A stretch of 64,000 nt of DNA from Kangiella spongicola (GTDB taxonomy: Bacteria > Pseudomonadota > Gammaproteobacteria > Enterobacterales > Kangiellaceae). Positions 18,355-30,500 of the stretch are shown in pieces (position 1 is the first letter of the stretch; each line of letters opens with the position of its first letter). The notes below the pieces were generated by a model. It was given only the letters and a program-made list of their open reading frames with translations. It made no database searches and was not told the origin of the DNA. Location of the stretch: positions 1 to 64,000 of the forward strand of contig NZ_QICH01000004.1 of assembly GCF_003194565.2 (NCBI RefSeq), written 5' to 3'. A program made the position numbers and the translations under genes.

Positions 18355-19477
18355 ACAAATCCTGTTTGCTATATGGAATCTCGATACCCTTTTCTTTAAA
18401 GAGCTTGTGAATTGTCATTACTAACCGATGGGATATCATACCTTTCTGTTCGGGCTTTTCAATCCAAGCCATAAACTGTAAGTCGATACTTGACGTACCA
18501 AAGCTTCTAAATCGAACTCTTGGCTCGGGACTCGAGCATAGGTCTAGATTTTCCTTAGCCATTTCCATCAAGACGTCATGGACATGCTCTAAATCACTGT
18601 CATAAGAAACACCCACATTGATTCTAATTCGAGTTTTTTCCCAAGGACCGCCACTTTCATTAACAATTTTGGCATTACCCATCACAGAGTTAGGGATAGT
18701 AACCTCAACATCATCACGGGTTAATAAACGGGTACTTCGGATTCCGACATGAGTCACTCGACCACGTTCCCCAGAATCGAGAATGATGTAATCTCCAAGT
18801 TTATAAGGCGAATCAGCGACAATAAAAAATCCTGCAAATAAGTTGGCCAATGTATCCTTAGCAGCAAAACCCACCGCGATACCAACGATACCCGCCGATG
18901 CTAGCCACGCCGCAGGGTTTACGCCCCAGGACATGATCAGCACATACAGGCCGGCACCAACTATCAGAATTTTAGTGGTAATATCCAAGATTGGAATGGT
19001 GCGCTCTTCAATCAGCTTAAAGCGATGTTTGTGCTGAGAAAAAGACTCCAGCACTAGTCGCGTCACTTTGAGTAATTTCATCATCAGCGACAAAATTAAT
19101 AGCGTCACCACAAAGCGCTTAAGGAAGGTATCGGTAGACTGGCTAAACTGTAAAGCCTCAATAGCTAGCAATAAAGAAATATAAAAAATAACTGAATAAA
19201 GCGCTTTAGCTAGAATAACGAACAAATGGTCATCAAAGGTCCCTTTGGTTTTACTAGCAACTTTCCCTAGTACAGTTTTAAAAACATATTGAGCAATTTT
19301 TGCAATGATAAAACCTGCAGCAATCACTGTGGCAGCCAACAGCCATGGATTAGACTCTAAACTCTGCCAAATTGGTACGACTGAGTCAGGAAGGCTTGAC
19401 TTAATATCACTAAACATTTGCTCTGCCACATGGCTACTTGTATCTACGGTTTCTTTTTTTGAAGCTTCGTCTGCCAT
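18314..19477 (-). CDS. Mechanosensitive channel, MscS family
   Basis: A 387-residue inner-membrane channel that opens under membrane tension in hypo-osmotic shock. Four or so hydrophobic segments (about 48-70, 88-108, 120-140, 165-185) lead into the pore helix rich in Ala and Gly (ASAGIVGIAVGFAAKDTLANLFAGF, shown in part: GIVGIAVGFAAKDTLANLF at about 196-214). The MscS beta domain with PYKLGDYI and VGIRSTRLLTRD, and the alpha/beta C-terminal domain, follow. A soluble acidic segment precedes the first membrane helix. It lies behind the secDF terminator, so it is probably transcribed on its own and carries the CAP gene with it. Confidence 0.93.
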   Translation of the reverse strand: MADEASKKETVDTSSHVAEQMFSDIKSSLPDSVVPIWQSLESNPWLLAATVIAAGFIIAKIAQYVFKTVLGKVASKTKGTFDDHLFVILAKALYSVIFYISLLLAIEALQFSQSTDTFLKRFVVTLLILSLMMKLLKVTRLVLESFSQHKHRFKLIEERTIPILDITTKILIVGAGLYVLIMSWGVNPAAWLASAGIVGIAVGFAAKDTLANLFAGFFIVADSPYKLGDYIILDSGERGRVTHVGIRSTRLLTRDDVEVTIPNSVMGNAKIVNESGGPWEKTRIRINVGVSYDSDLEHVHDVLMEMAKENLDLCSSPEPRVRFRSFGTSSIDLQFMAWIEKPEQKGMISHRLVMTIHKLFKEKGIEIPYSKQDLYVKEWPSSPSGSD

Positions 19478-19492
19478 CGGAATTCCTTTAGC

Positions 19493-19529
19493 TATAAAAA
19501 AACGGCCTAGAATTTATTCTAGGCCGTTT
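19493..19529 (-). terminator. Terminator of the queA-tgt-yajC-secDF run
   Basis: AACGGCCTAGAAT (19501-19513) pairs with ATTCTAGGCCGTT (19516-19528), a 13-bp perfect stem; on the minus strand it is followed by TTTTTTT. It lies 40 bases behind secF. Confidence 0.92.
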
Positions 19530-19568
19530 CTCGAAAATTACAATATAACTTTCATCTCACAAACTCAT

Positions 19569-20507
19569 CTAGGGAGTATCAAACTCTTCACCTTCTTTCT
19601 CTACTTCTGGTGGCATCAAGTCTTCTTTCTTCACGCCTAGCAATAGAGCCATAGGACTTGCAACATAGATAGAAGAATAAGTACCGACAAGAACACCCAC
19701 AATCAATGCTTCTGCAAAGGAGTGAATTGTTTGACCGCCGTAGAAGAACAACGCCAACAATACCAGCATGGTGGTAATCGACGTCATCAAAGTTCTTGAA
19801 AGCGTTTGGTTTAGTGAAGTATTAACCACCTCTTCCGAACTACCCTTGCGCATTCTCAAGAAGTTCTCACGAATGCGGTCAAAAACAACGATTGTATCGT
19901 TAAGCGAGTAACCGATAATCGCAAGCAATGCTGCTAACACCGTTAAATCAAACTCAACTTCAGTGATTGAGAAGAAGCCGATAATCAAAATAACGTCGTG
20001 TGCCAATGCAATTACCGAGCCGACCGAGAACTTCCACTCGAAACGTAGAGCAACATAGATCATGATACAGATCAGTGCGACTAGCATCGCTAAGCCACCC
20101 ATTTCTTTTAGCTCTTCACCGATAACCGGACCAACAAACGACTGATCTCGTTTAATCACGGTTAGGCCATCCGCGCGAAGCGCAGCAAGCACTTCATCAC
20201 CAACAACAGCGTTTTCGATATGATCTTGCTGTGGCATTCTAATTTGAACAATACTGGCCGAACCAAAGTTCTGCACGATTGCCCCTTCAATACCAATGCC
20301 ATCAAGTTGCTCATGAATCTTTGGAATGTCAGCATCCTGCTCATAGCCAACTTCGATCAAAGTACCACCAGTAAAGTCTAAGCCATAGTTTAGACCTTTA
20401 GTGAAAAACGATGTCAGGGAACCAATTATTAATAATACAGATAAGGCTAACGCTAACTTACGTAGCTTTAAGAAATCAATATTGGTCTCTTTATTTAAAA
20501 TTTGCAT
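19569..20507 (-). CDS. secF: Protein translocase subunit SecF
   Basis: Partner of SecD in the proton-driven accessory complex that pulls proteins through SecYEG. The 312-residue protein has the family layout: first membrane helix (about 16-36), periplasmic domain starting at LDFTGGTLIEV (about 47-57), then five more helices with the RND signature GYSLNDTIVVFDRIRE (about 200-215). It follows secD after 13 bases and ends the operon before the terminator at 19493-19529. Confidence 0.97.
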   Translation of the reverse strand: MQILNKETNIDFLKLRKLALALSVLLIIGSLTSFFTKGLNYGLDFTGGTLIEVGYEQDADIPKIHEQLDGIGIEGAIVQNFGSASIVQIRMPQQDHIENAVVGDEVLAALRADGLTVIKRDQSFVGPVIGEELKEMGGLAMLVALICIMIYVALRFEWKFSVGSVIALAHDVILIIGFFSITEVEFDLTVLAALLAIIGYSLNDTIVVFDRIRENFLRMRKGSSEEVVNTSLNQTLSRTLMTSITTMLVLLALFFYGGQTIHSFAEALIVGVLVGTYSSIYVASPMALLLGVKKEDLMPPEVEKEGEEFDTP

Positions 20508-20520
20508 AATCTACCTCTAC

Positions 20521-22449
20521 CTATATTGATAACTTTTTAACGGTTCTACCACCGTACATCAGGTTGACGATACCACGGCTTACAAATATTGCCGTAAACA
20601 TTGATGTCAAAATACCGATGAATAGGGTAATCGCGAAACCTTTAACAGGGCCTGTACCAATCGCAAATAGAATGATTGCGGCAATTGCAGTCGTAATATT
20701 CGCATCGGCAATGGTTGAAAGCGCGTGCCCATAGCCTTTATCAATAGCTTGAGCCGGTCTAGCACCTGCCCGGAGCTCTTCTCGTATCCGCTCGAAAATA
20801 AGCACGTTGGCATCAACTGCCATACCTACTGTTAATACGATACCAGCAATACCTGGAAGCGTCAGCGTAGCGCCCATCAAAGACATCACACAGACAATCA
20901 TCACGAGGTTTAAACTCAAAGCCACATTCGCCACCAAGCCAAATAGCTTGTAGTAAACCAGCATAAATGCAAGAACTAACGAGAAGCCGATGATGACAGA
21001 GGTAATACCTTTTTGAATATTCTCTTCACCCAAGGTTGCCCCAATCGTTCTTTCTTCGACAATGAAAGTTGGAGCAATCAAAGCACCAGAACGAAGTTTA
21101 CGCGCTAAATCACGAGTTTCTGGTTCAGTGAATCGACCTGTAATAGTAAAGCGGCTACCGAAAGTACCGTTAATGTTTGGTGCACTAATGACACGTTCTT
21201 CAAGCTCGGAACCTACCAAGACTCGTTTGCCATCGACGATATCAAAGATAGGACGTGACTCTTTCAAAATCATTGCCAGTCGCTTGTTAACGTTGGCAGC
21301 AGTGGTTCGAGTCATCTTAGAACCGCCCTCACCGTCTAAACGCACCGAAACGATTGGTTCATTCGTTTGAGGGTCATAAGTTGCAGTAGCGTTCGTAAGA
21401 TGGTCACCGGAAACTTCAACTTCATCATAAACCAAAATCGGACCATACTCAGTATCGAACAGTTTATTGCCAGGAGGAATTCGACCATTTTGCGCACCAA
21501 CGACGTCAGCTTCTTCGTTGACTAGGCGGAACTCTAAGCTCGCAGTTGCACCAAGAATTTGCTTGGCTAAAGCAGAGTCTTGAACACCTGGTAATTGAAC
21601 CACAATACGATCAGCGCCTTGACGCTGAATCAATGGCTCAGCAACGCCTAATGAGTTCACACGAGAGCTTAATATCACGCGGTTTTGGTCAATCGCATGA
21701 TCTTTGATTTCTTGTAGTTTCTGCTTATTCAAAGTACCGCGAATAATCGGACGACCACCTTTTTCAGAAAGCTGCAGATCAATACGATCAGCGTGTGCTT
21801 TGAACAAGGCTTCATAAGCACGCTCTGCGTCTTCTTGATTTCGGAAGCTTAACAGCATACCGTTTTCAATAGGCTCAACACGACCACGAATTGAAGGATT
21901 CTGCTCGGTTAGTGTGTCGATAAAGTCACGACGTAACTGATCTTGCTGGCGCTTTAAAGCTTGGTCCATATCAACCTGCATTAAAAAGTGGATACCACCT
22001 CTTAAATCCAAACCTAACTTCATTGGTTCGCCGCCCAAGTTCGCAAGCCATCTTGGTGTTGAAGGTGCGAGGTTCAAAGCCGTCACATAGTTTTGATTTT
22101 CTAACGTCGGGTTCAAAACATCATTAGCCAGCTCGCGAGCTTTTAACTGCTCTGCTGGCTTTGAGAAACGGGCAATGACTTTATTCACGCCTTGCTCACC
22201 AATAGTGGCTAGGTCGATACTCAGAGGCGTTACACCTTCATCAGCCCATGCTTTTTGAATTTGGTCGAGTTGTTGTTGCGTTACCATAGTATCGCGCAAG
22301 CCAGAAATCTGTACTGCGGGATCTTTACCGAAAATGTTTGGAGCTGCATATAAAAATGCTAGCGCCAACACAACGATAATTAATACGTACTTCCACTTTG
22401 GATACGTATTAATCGGTAATTGTTGTTGGTTTGGTTGATTGACAAACAT
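20521..22449 (-). CDS. secD: Protein translocase subunit SecD
   Basis: Inner-membrane protein with a large periplasmic domain that aids release of exported proteins. From the chosen start it has 642 residues: N-terminal helix after PINTYPKWKYV, periplasmic P1 region with GLDLRGGIHFLMQVD (about 157-171), and five C-terminal helices with GMAVDANVLIFERIREE (about 545-561). The open frame reaches back 16 more codons to a TTG at 22497, but that would lie inside the hairpin behind yajC, so the ATG at 22449 is preferred. Operon order queA-tgt-yajC-secD-secF is conserved in gammaproteobacteria. Confidence 0.96.
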   Translation of the reverse strand: MFVNQPNQQQLPINTYPKWKYVLIIVVLALAFLYAAPNIFGKDPAVQISGLRDTMVTQQQLDQIQKAWADEGVTPLSIDLATIGEQGVNKVIARFSKPAEQLKARELANDVLNPTLENQNYVTALNLAPSTPRWLANLGGEPMKLGLDLRGGIHFLMQVDMDQALKRQQDQLRRDFIDTLTEQNPSIRGRVEPIENGMLLSFRNQEDAERAYEALFKAHADRIDLQLSEKGGRPIIRGTLNKQKLQEIKDHAIDQNRVILSSRVNSLGVAEPLIQRQGADRIVVQLPGVQDSALAKQILGATASLEFRLVNEEADVVGAQNGRIPPGNKLFDTEYGPILVYDEVEVSGDHLTNATATYDPQTNEPIVSVRLDGEGGSKMTRTTAANVNKRLAMILKESRPIFDIVDGKRVLVGSELEERVISAPNINGTFGSRFTITGRFTEPETRDLARKLRSGALIAPTFIVEERTIGATLGEENIQKGITSVIIGFSLVLAFMLVYYKLFGLVANVALSLNLVMIVCVMSLMGATLTLPGIAGIVLTVGMAVDANVLIFERIREELRAGARPAQAIDKGYGHALSTIADANITTAIAAIILFAIGTGPVKGFAITLFIGILTSMFTAIFVSRGIVNLMYGGRTVKKLSI

Positions 22450-22490
22450 AAATTTAGCCTGTGTGTTTTTATTAAGCTCTTGTAGCAGAA

Positions 22491-22511
22491 AGCCCAACGT
22501 AAAGTTGGGCT
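22491..22511 (-). terminator. Hairpin between yajC and secD
   Basis: AGCCCAAC (22491-22498) pairs with GTTGGGCT (22504-22511). On the minus strand TTTCTGC follows, so the T-run is short. It may act as a partial terminator or processing site that sets secDF expression below yajC. Confidence 0.55.
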
Positions 22512-22518
22512 TTAATTA

Positions 22519-22842
22519 TTAATCTTCGATAGATTTAATAGTGCCTTTTGGCAGGGTTTGAGCAATTGAAGCTTTTTGGAATTTAATTTCCATGCCTTCG
22601 GCTAAGCTCAATACTACATAGTCTTCTTTAATTTTGCTGATTTTTCCGATGATACCGCCAGTTGTCATGACTTCATCACCTTTTTCTAGCCCACTCATCA
22701 TTTCTTTGTGTTGCTTCATTTTCTTTTGTTGTGGACGAATCATCATGAAGTACATGATTAAAATCAGCGGTACAAACATGATCAAGAAGCTCATTAAACC
22801 GCCACCTTGGGGAGCTGCGCCACCTGCTGTTGCTAATAACAT
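22519..22842 (-). CDS. yajC: Sec translocon accessory protein YajC
   Basis: Small single-span protein of the SecDF-YajC complex. 107 residues: one membrane helix (about 17-35, LIMFVPLILIMYFMMIRPQ), then the basic QQKKMKQHKEMMSGL and the small KOW-like domain LEKGDEVMTTGGIIGKI, both diagnostic. It lies between tgt and secD. Confidence 0.96.
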   Translation of the reverse strand: MLLATAGGAAPQGGGLMSFLIMFVPLILIMYFMMIRPQQKKMKQHKEMMSGLEKGDEVMTTGGIIGKISKIKEDYVVLSLAEGMEIKFQKASIAQTLPKGTIKSIED

Positions 22843-22890
22843 CGATAGTTTCCTCTATTTTTAATAATTAACTAACTGAAAAATAAACAA

Positions 22891-24021
<1,131 letters not shown>

Positions 24022-24034
24022 TCAAGTACCTTCA

Positions 24035-25090
24035 TTATTGGTTCAAAGCTTCAGGATGAGCTCCTGAAAATGGGCGCGTTATAAACATGGAGTCGCCATA
24101 GCTAAAAAATCGATACTGCTCAGACACCGCCTCGTCGTAAGCCTGCATAATATGCTTTTTACTGGCGAAAGCGCTAACTAACATCATCAGGGTTGATTCT
24201 GGCAAGTGGAAATTAGTAATAAGAGCATCTACAGCTCTAAAAACATAACCTGGATAGATAAAAATGTCAGTTTCTCCAGATCCTGCTTCTAATTCACCAT
24301 TAATAGCGGCAGACTCCAAACATCTGACCGAGGTTGTGCCCACAGCAATAACGCGACCTCCTTTGGCGCGAGTCTGCTTAACCTTATCGACCACTTCTTG
24401 CGATAGCTCATACCACTCTGAATGCATCTTGTGCTCAAGGATATTGTCCACGCGCACTGGCGAGAAAGTACCTGCACCGACGTGCAGTGTCACAAAGGCC
24501 GTATCGACGCCTTTATCTGACAATTTAGCTAATAACTCATCATCAAAGTGCAATCCCGCCGTTGGCGCAGCAACCGCACCTTCGACTTCGCTATAAACGG
24601 TTTGATAACGTTCTTTGTCCGAAAGCTCATCTTCGCGATCGATATATGGCGGCAGAGGCATGTGACCGACCGCTTGCATCACGCTATGCCAATCGCTCGA
24701 GAGCAATTTCAGCTGATACATAGCACCGTCTTTACTGATGACTTCGACCTCAGTTCCTTCTTCCAAGACCAGTCGCGCGCCAGGCTTAGGACTACGATTT
24801 GCACGCACATGGGCCAAAGCATCGTGTTCGGATTCGACACGCTCGATAAGGATCTCGACCTGACCACCACTCGACTTTTTACCAAACAAACGAGCGGGTA
24901 ATACTCGAGTATTATTAAACACTAACAAGTCATTAGGCTCGACGAAGTCCGTCAACTGGTAGAAGTGGCTATGTTGAATGTCTCCGGTTTCACCATCAAG
25001 TCGTAATAAACGGCTGGCGCTACGTTGTTCCGTGGGATAGCGAGCGATCAGCTCGTCTGGAAGGTCGAAATGAAAGTCTTTTAATTGCAT
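24035..25090 (-). CDS. queA: S-adenosylmethionine:tRNA ribosyltransferase-isomerase
   Basis: Transfers the ribosyl moiety of S-adenosylmethionine to preQ1-tRNA to form epoxyqueuosine. The 351-residue length and start [19 protein letters not shown] are typical, with [13 protein letters not shown] (about 58-70), AAPTAGLHF (about 170-178) and the C-terminal [17 protein letters not shown] (about 293-309) conserved. First gene of queA-tgt-yajC-secD-secF. Confidence 0.97.
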   Translation of the reverse strand: MQLKDFHFDLPDELIARYPTEQRSASRLLRLDGETGDIQHSHFYQLTDFVEPNDLLVFNNTRVLPARLFGKKSSGGQVEILIERVESEHDALAHVRANRSPKPGARLVLEEGTEVEVISKDGAMYQLKLLSSDWHSVMQAVGHMPLPPYIDREDELSDKERYQTVYSEVEGAVAAPTAGLHFDDELLAKLSDKGVDTAFVTLHVGAGTFSPVRVDNILEHKMHSEWYELSQEVVDKVKQTRAKGGRVIAVGTTSVRCLESAAINGELEAGSGETDIFIYPGYVFRAVDALITNFHLPESTLMMLVSAFASKKHIMQAYDEAVSEQYRFFSYGDSMFITRPFSGAHPEALNQ

Positions 25091-25132
25091 AGGACGCTGA
25101 CCTTACGGGGTCATGACAAAATAATGGTGCTT

Positions 25133-25160
25133 AGTTTATCGGCAAACACCCAAAACGCAA
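25133..25160 (-). promoter_or_regulatory. Possible promoter of the queA operon
   Basis: Minus strand: TTGCGT (25160-25155), 16-bp spacer, TAAACT (25138-25133), about 43 bases before queA. Fair -35, moderate -10. Confidence 0.4.
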
Positions 25161-25190
25161 GGGTTTCAAAGGAAAAACTGTCGAAAATAA

Positions 25191-27554
25191 CTATTGTTGA
25201 ACTTGAAACTTGAGCTCTGCAAAAGCACCGGTTTCATCGATTACCACCACTTCATAACGTCCTATATCTAAAGCTTTGAGCGATACACTGTTATTGCTCA
25301 TAAGTGTGGCATCTAAAAGCCGCCCATTCAAAAACCAGTGCAACTGCCCAGTAACGCCTTCGGCTAATAACTGAATATCTGGTAACTGCTGCGCTTCATG
25401 AGGCGCATATAAAATCGAGTCAGGATCAATCCCTGCAATCTTGGGGCTACTGAAATTGATATGATTCCTACAGTTTTCAGAGAGCTCGGGCAGAAGTTGT
25501 TCGCTTCGAAAAGGTTTAGCAATCCAAGGCTCAAGACTTCGTGGCCACAATGCAATCTCTCGTGTTTCAATCGCACCATCAAAACACTGTGGATTCACTC
25601 TTTTTCCACTGACTGGATCAACTTGTATGGTCAATAATCCATGGCTCCACTGGCTCGACAACGGGTCGCTTAGAGTCACAGGCGCCGTATCCTCGACTAA
25701 ATACGCTTGGCGTTTTTTATGGCAATTGCCTTCTGTTTGCATCGACGCTAAAGTCCCCAATGGCCAACAAATATCAGCGACTGTTACTGTACCGGGGCGT
25801 TGAATAGGCTTTATCCAGTCCGATGGCAGTATATTTAAAATACGTTGCAACAAAGGAACCGCCGTTGTTCGCCCGCTATTGTTAACACTAAATGAACCAT
25901 CGGTCATGCCGACCCACACACCAATGGTCACTTTTTCATTAGTAGCTAAAACCCAGGCATCGCGAGAGCCGTAGCTAGTTCCAGTTTTATAAGCGATAGA
26001 CTTGTTGGCGGAAAAGTAGCGGTGACTTATTTGATTATTTAAAGGAATTTGCCACAAAATATTTTGAATGATCCAGCTGGACTCTTTACTCATTAGTGGG
26101 TATGACCGCTGAGATTCGCTTGAATGCAAACGTAGCTTGGTTGCCTTACCCGCATTTCCAAGCGACGAAAAGAGCCCGACTAGTTGTTGTAAATTAGCGC
26201 CACCACCGCCTAGAGCTATACTCAGGTTCGGCTTAGCGTTTGGCGGCAATGATAACTTTAATCCCGCATTGGTAAGCTTTGTATAGAAATACTCAGGCGA
26301 CAGTTCATTCAACAGCTGCACCACGGGCATATTAAGCGAACGTCCGAGAGCTTGCGACACGCTGACTGCGCCATTGAAGTGCTCATTAAAGTTTTTTGGT
26401 TTGTAGCCTGCGAAAGACTGGGGCACATCAAGCAGCAATGATTCCGAATGAATGAGCCCTTGATCAATGCCTAAACCATAGATAAAAGGCTTCAGAGTCG
26501 AACCCGGGGAGCGCAGAGCCTGCGCCATATCAACATAACCCGCACGCTCGTGGTTAGCAAAGTCAGCGCTGCCAATATACACAAGCGGTAACGAGGTCTT
26601 GTTATCCATGACGATGACCGCCGCCGACATCCCCTCTTCTTTGCCTCGGATATAATCGAGCACCGACCAGCCAATTTCCGCTTGTAAGGTTCTGTCGATT
26701 GAAGATTTAATTAATCGTTGTTGCGGATAGCGATTGACCAGTTCACGACTAAATAAAGGCGCTATGACGGGTTGTGTATTATATTCAGCCCAGACATCTT
26801 CTTGCTTAATATCATCCACAAGTTCCTGTGACCAGACACCGAACTCTGCCAATCTGTCTAGCAGTTTATTACGCTGCTTTTGCGCTCTTTGAGGATGCAG
26901 ATCAGGGCGGTTCCAGGAAGGAGCCTGTGGTAATACTGCGAGTAAAGCAGCTTCAGAAGCCGTAAGATCACTTGCAGACTTACCTAAGTAAGTAAAGCTT
27001 GCCGCTTCGACGCCTTCAATGGTTCCACCAAAAGGCGCATAGTTCAGATAGTAAGTTAAGATTTCCTCTTTTGAATAGTGCCACTCAAGCTGAAAAGCAC
27101 GGAACATTTGCTGCAGCTTGCCACTGACACTTTTTTCATGAGGCTCAAGAATACGCGCCACTTGCATGGTAAGCGTTGAAGCACCAGAAACCACTTCGCC
27201 ATGATAGATCGCTTGGCCAACCGCTCGGGTTAAAGCAAAAGGGTTTACCCCAGGATGTGAATAGAAATACTGATCTTCGTAGTTAATTAACGCCTCAAGG
27301 TATAACGGCGAAACCTCGTCAATGGTCACCGGGTAACGCCATACACCTTGTTCATCGGGAAACGCTCTAAGCGGTTTACCATCCGAGCCAACAACGAGCT
27401 GCGCAAGGCTCCGTTGCTCGAAATCCTCAATCGGCAAAGGGAATAATTTATCAAGCACCCAAAAGCCAATAAAACTCAGCAAGCACAAAAGCAGTAAACG
27501 CTTAAAGCTTTTCATCCAAAAGCGTCTACTGAAAAGTGTTCGGGGCTTTGTCAT
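25191..27554 (-). CDS. pbpC: Penicillin-binding protein 1C
   Basis: Bifunctional peptidoglycan synthase of class A, type 1C. The 787-residue protein has a membrane anchor (about 18-36), a glycosyltransferase domain with catalytic Glu93 (NYEDQYFYSHPG) and GASTLTMQVAR, a transpeptidase domain with the nucleophile Ser352 in SPGSTLKPF (S352-x2-K355), SLN (about 410), KTGTSYG (about 530), and the C-terminal BiPBP_C domain that marks PBP1C. It is 29 bases behind the alpha-2-macroglobulin gene, a pairing conserved in many bacteria (yfhM-pbpC in E. coli) and thought to link wall repair with protease trapping in the periplasm. Confidence 0.96.
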   Translation of the reverse strand: MTKPRTLFSRRFWMKSFKRLLLLCLLSFIGFWVLDKLFPLPIEDFEQRSLAQLVVGSDGKPLRAFPDEQGVWRYPVTIDEVSPLYLEALINYEDQYFYSHPGVNPFALTRAVGQAIYHGEVVSGASTLTMQVARILEPHEKSVSGKLQQMFRAFQLEWHYSKEEILTYYLNYAPFGGTIEGVEAASFTYLGKSASDLTASEAALLAVLPQAPSWNRPDLHPQRAQKQRNKLLDRLAEFGVWSQELVDDIKQEDVWAEYNTQPVIAPLFSRELVNRYPQQRLIKSSIDRTLQAEIGWSVLDYIRGKEEGMSAAVIVMDNKTSLPLVYIGSADFANHERAGYVDMAQALRSPGSTLKPFIYGLGIDQGLIHSESLLLDVPQSFAGYKPKNFNEHFNGAVSVSQALGRSLNMPVVQLLNELSPEYFYTKLTNAGLKLSLPPNAKPNLSIALGGGGANLQQLVGLFSSLGNAGKATKLRLHSSESQRSYPLMSKESSWIIQNILWQIPLNNQISHRYFSANKSIAYKTGTSYGSRDAWVLATNEKVTIGVWVGMTDGSFSVNNSGRTTAVPLLQRILNILPSDWIKPIQRPGTVTVADICWPLGTLASMQTEGNCHKKRQAYLVEDTAPVTLSDPLSSQWSHGLLTIQVDPVSGKRVNPQCFDGAIETREIALWPRSLEPWIAKPFRSEQLLPELSENCRNHINFSSPKIAGIDPDSILYAPHEAQQLPDIQLLAEGVTGQLHWFLNGRLLDATLMSNNSVSLKALDIGRYEVVVIDETGAFAELKFQVQQ

Positions 27555-27583
27555 GCTGCTATTGTTCCTGACCGATGACTATC

Positions 27584-30500
27584 TTAGTCAGTAGAGACTT
27601 TAGTGATAACAACAGGCTTCTCGGGCTGACTGATTCCTCGAATCTCAGGTCGATACATATCTTCAACAAAGCTCGATGGCACGGTATAAGTACCCGGCGT
27701 TACTGCGCGAACCATATAGAACACATGAGTCGTGCGATAGCTACGAAGCTCCAGCGCCGCCATGTAACGATCATCCCAAAACTCTTGGTGCGCAAGCTGG
27801 GTATTTTCAGTTAACTCTTTGATGGACTTGCCATCGATTTTAATTTCATCAATCTTAAAAGAGTGCTCAAGGTTTTGGTTTTCAAGCTCCAATCCTGCAG
27901 GCAACAAGTCCACCAACATAGCATTACGAAGCTTGCGATGCTCTTTGGCTAAATCAATCGAAATGCCAACGATAACACGGTCGCCAGCAGTCAACTGGTT
28001 AATCGATATTGACTCGCCCTGAAGATTGAAATAACGTCTGTGAATAGCGATATCGCTCGACTCTTCTTGTGGTGCAGTCTTTGGATAACCTTGAACTTTG
28101 TAGTCAACAAAGGTTGTTTTATCGCCATTGTTAGTTAACGTCAGTGCCGTTTTAACGGATGAGTTTTTGGCAACACTGATATAGTCCGACTGTTGTTTAA
28201 AACTTTCTTCTTCACCACCTCGGGTTAATGACAAACTCAGCTCTGATTGGTTGGATGCCGCCTCATTGAGAACTTTTGCCAGACGCGCTAAGGCACCTTT
28301 TTCTTGAGTCGATAACCATTGACGAGACTCTAGCTCACCTTTTAAGTCAAACACTAAGTCTAAGCCATTAATATCTAGGGATTGAACCACCTTGCTCTGC
28401 AAACTTAAGTGCGCAACTTGGCTCATATCGCGGATCGACGAGCCATAATCGCCGTAATACCAATAAGGCTTATGCTGGAATTTTGCAGTAAACGCTTTGC
28501 CCCACGCTAACTTGGCGCGCCCCTGATCACCGAGCTTTTCAAGCGTTGCCGCCAAATGCGCTAATGGTAACGCTCGCGCGGCATCTTTTGATTTGTTATC
28601 AAACAGTGAACGCACATCCTGTAAATTAGCCCGCCCGACTTTGCTCAACACATAAGCAGAATAGGCTCGATAAGCCAACTCGAAATGCTGCTTATCATCA
28701 TAATAGCCCCAGTCATTCGCTCTAAAAGCAGCCGAGCGTACATACTTTTGCAAACGACGCACTGCGCGGTTTAAGTTATTTTCAGGCACCTGATAACCGA
28801 GCTGTTTAGCCGCTATCAAAAAGTCTGTAACGTATGCCGTAAGCCATGGTTCTTCTCGGCTATTGTTCGACCATAAACCAAAGCTACCATCATAACGTTG
28901 CATCGAAATTATGCGGCTAATCGCCGAATCAATAAGCTGTTGACGTTCAGTAAATAGCTGATTACTGCGACTTTCATTCAATGACTTCAAATCATTTTGA
29001 TCCGCGTTTAACCAAGGCCAAGCGCGTGAAGTGGTTTGTTCTAAACAGCCATACGGATACTGCAATAAGCCGTCGATATAAGTGCCAGCGTCCAGCGGCG
29101 GTGTATTCGAAACATTGAGCACAGACTTTAGACCAAAGTCATCATAGGCACTGGCAAAATCACTAGCCACACTAAATTTTGCACCCGGATTGAGCGCGGC
29201 TTGCTTGGTGATGATCGAAGCTGCATAAGCTGGGCGTAAACCCAGCGCCCAAGTTCTTTCAAGTTCGAGCTCAGGGTTATCGCTCATAACGCTCAGCGAA
29301 ACGTGCCCCTGTCCTGTAAAATGCGAAGCCGTAACAGGAAGCTCAACAATAGCTTTGCCTTTACTGGCTAACGTTAGCGATTTTGTCACAGCTGTCTCAC
29401 CAAGCGCAGCATCCGACGTTAATCGAACCTCAAAACTTTGTTCAGTGTCCTCCATATTTTTAATATCGAATAACACCTGCGACTGATCACCTTTGGCCAA
29501 AAACCTTGGCATCGAAGCTTGTACCACTAACGGCGCTGCAACTTTCGCTTTGGACTCGGCCGCACCATAACGATTTTTGCTAAAAGCTACCGTCATTAAG
29601 CGCAATTCACCATTAAAGTATGGTAGCTCCACTGAAACCGTCGCTTTGCCATTAGCGTCAAGAGCCACTTTGTCTTTAACGATTGATACGATCTGCACAT
29701 CCGAAACAGGAGCATCCCCACCGCGACTTATGTCAGCATCACCACCAAATCGTTGTCGAGCACGCTTACCATCGACTAACTCGACTAGACTGCCGTAGTT
29801 ATCTTTCAACGCTGCTTCATAAGCCCTTTGACCAAAGAACCATTCCAGCGGCTTCGGCGTCTCAAAGTTGCTGATGCTTAATACACCGCTATCGACTAAC
29901 GCTAATGTCGCATAAACCTCTTCATTTGCAGCTATATTTGATGCTGCGATTTCAACATCCACCGTTTGTTGAGGTCGAAGCTTTTCCACATGAGAAACCT
30001 CTAACTCTAAGCGTTTAGAATTACGATTTAGTGGTAAATGTAATAAACCAAATGCTCTACTAGGAAGGTGTTTACGCTTAACATTCCCCGGCTTCAAAAC
30101 CATTGCCGAGACATATAAATTGTGCGTTTGCCATGATTTATCTAAAGGAATTGTGATAGTCGACTCCGTCGAATCAAGCTTTACAGAACGCTTCCATAAT
30201 AGCTCGTCACTTTCCACAGTAATTAGCGCTTGGCCTGCGTATGGAGCTTTGACGGTTAGCTCAAGATCAGTTCCTAACTCGACAAAGTCTTGTGCCATAG
30301 ACAGACTAACCTGATCGGGACGCTCACCATTTAAGTCGGAGCGTTCAGACCAATACCAGCCTGCAAAAAAATGATAGCTCGTTAGCAACGTGTTCGAACG
30401 ATTTCGAACTTCAAGGCGGTAGTTGCCGTAATCTAAAGGCAAAGATAGTTTCTGACGTTCGCTCGAGTCAAATTTAACCACTTTCGAATAGACGGGAACA

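Noticed and set aside
22450-22497. N-terminal extension of secD to a TTG start
   Set aside because: The TTG lies inside the hairpin behind yajC, and SecD proteins start shortly before the PxWKYV membrane helix.
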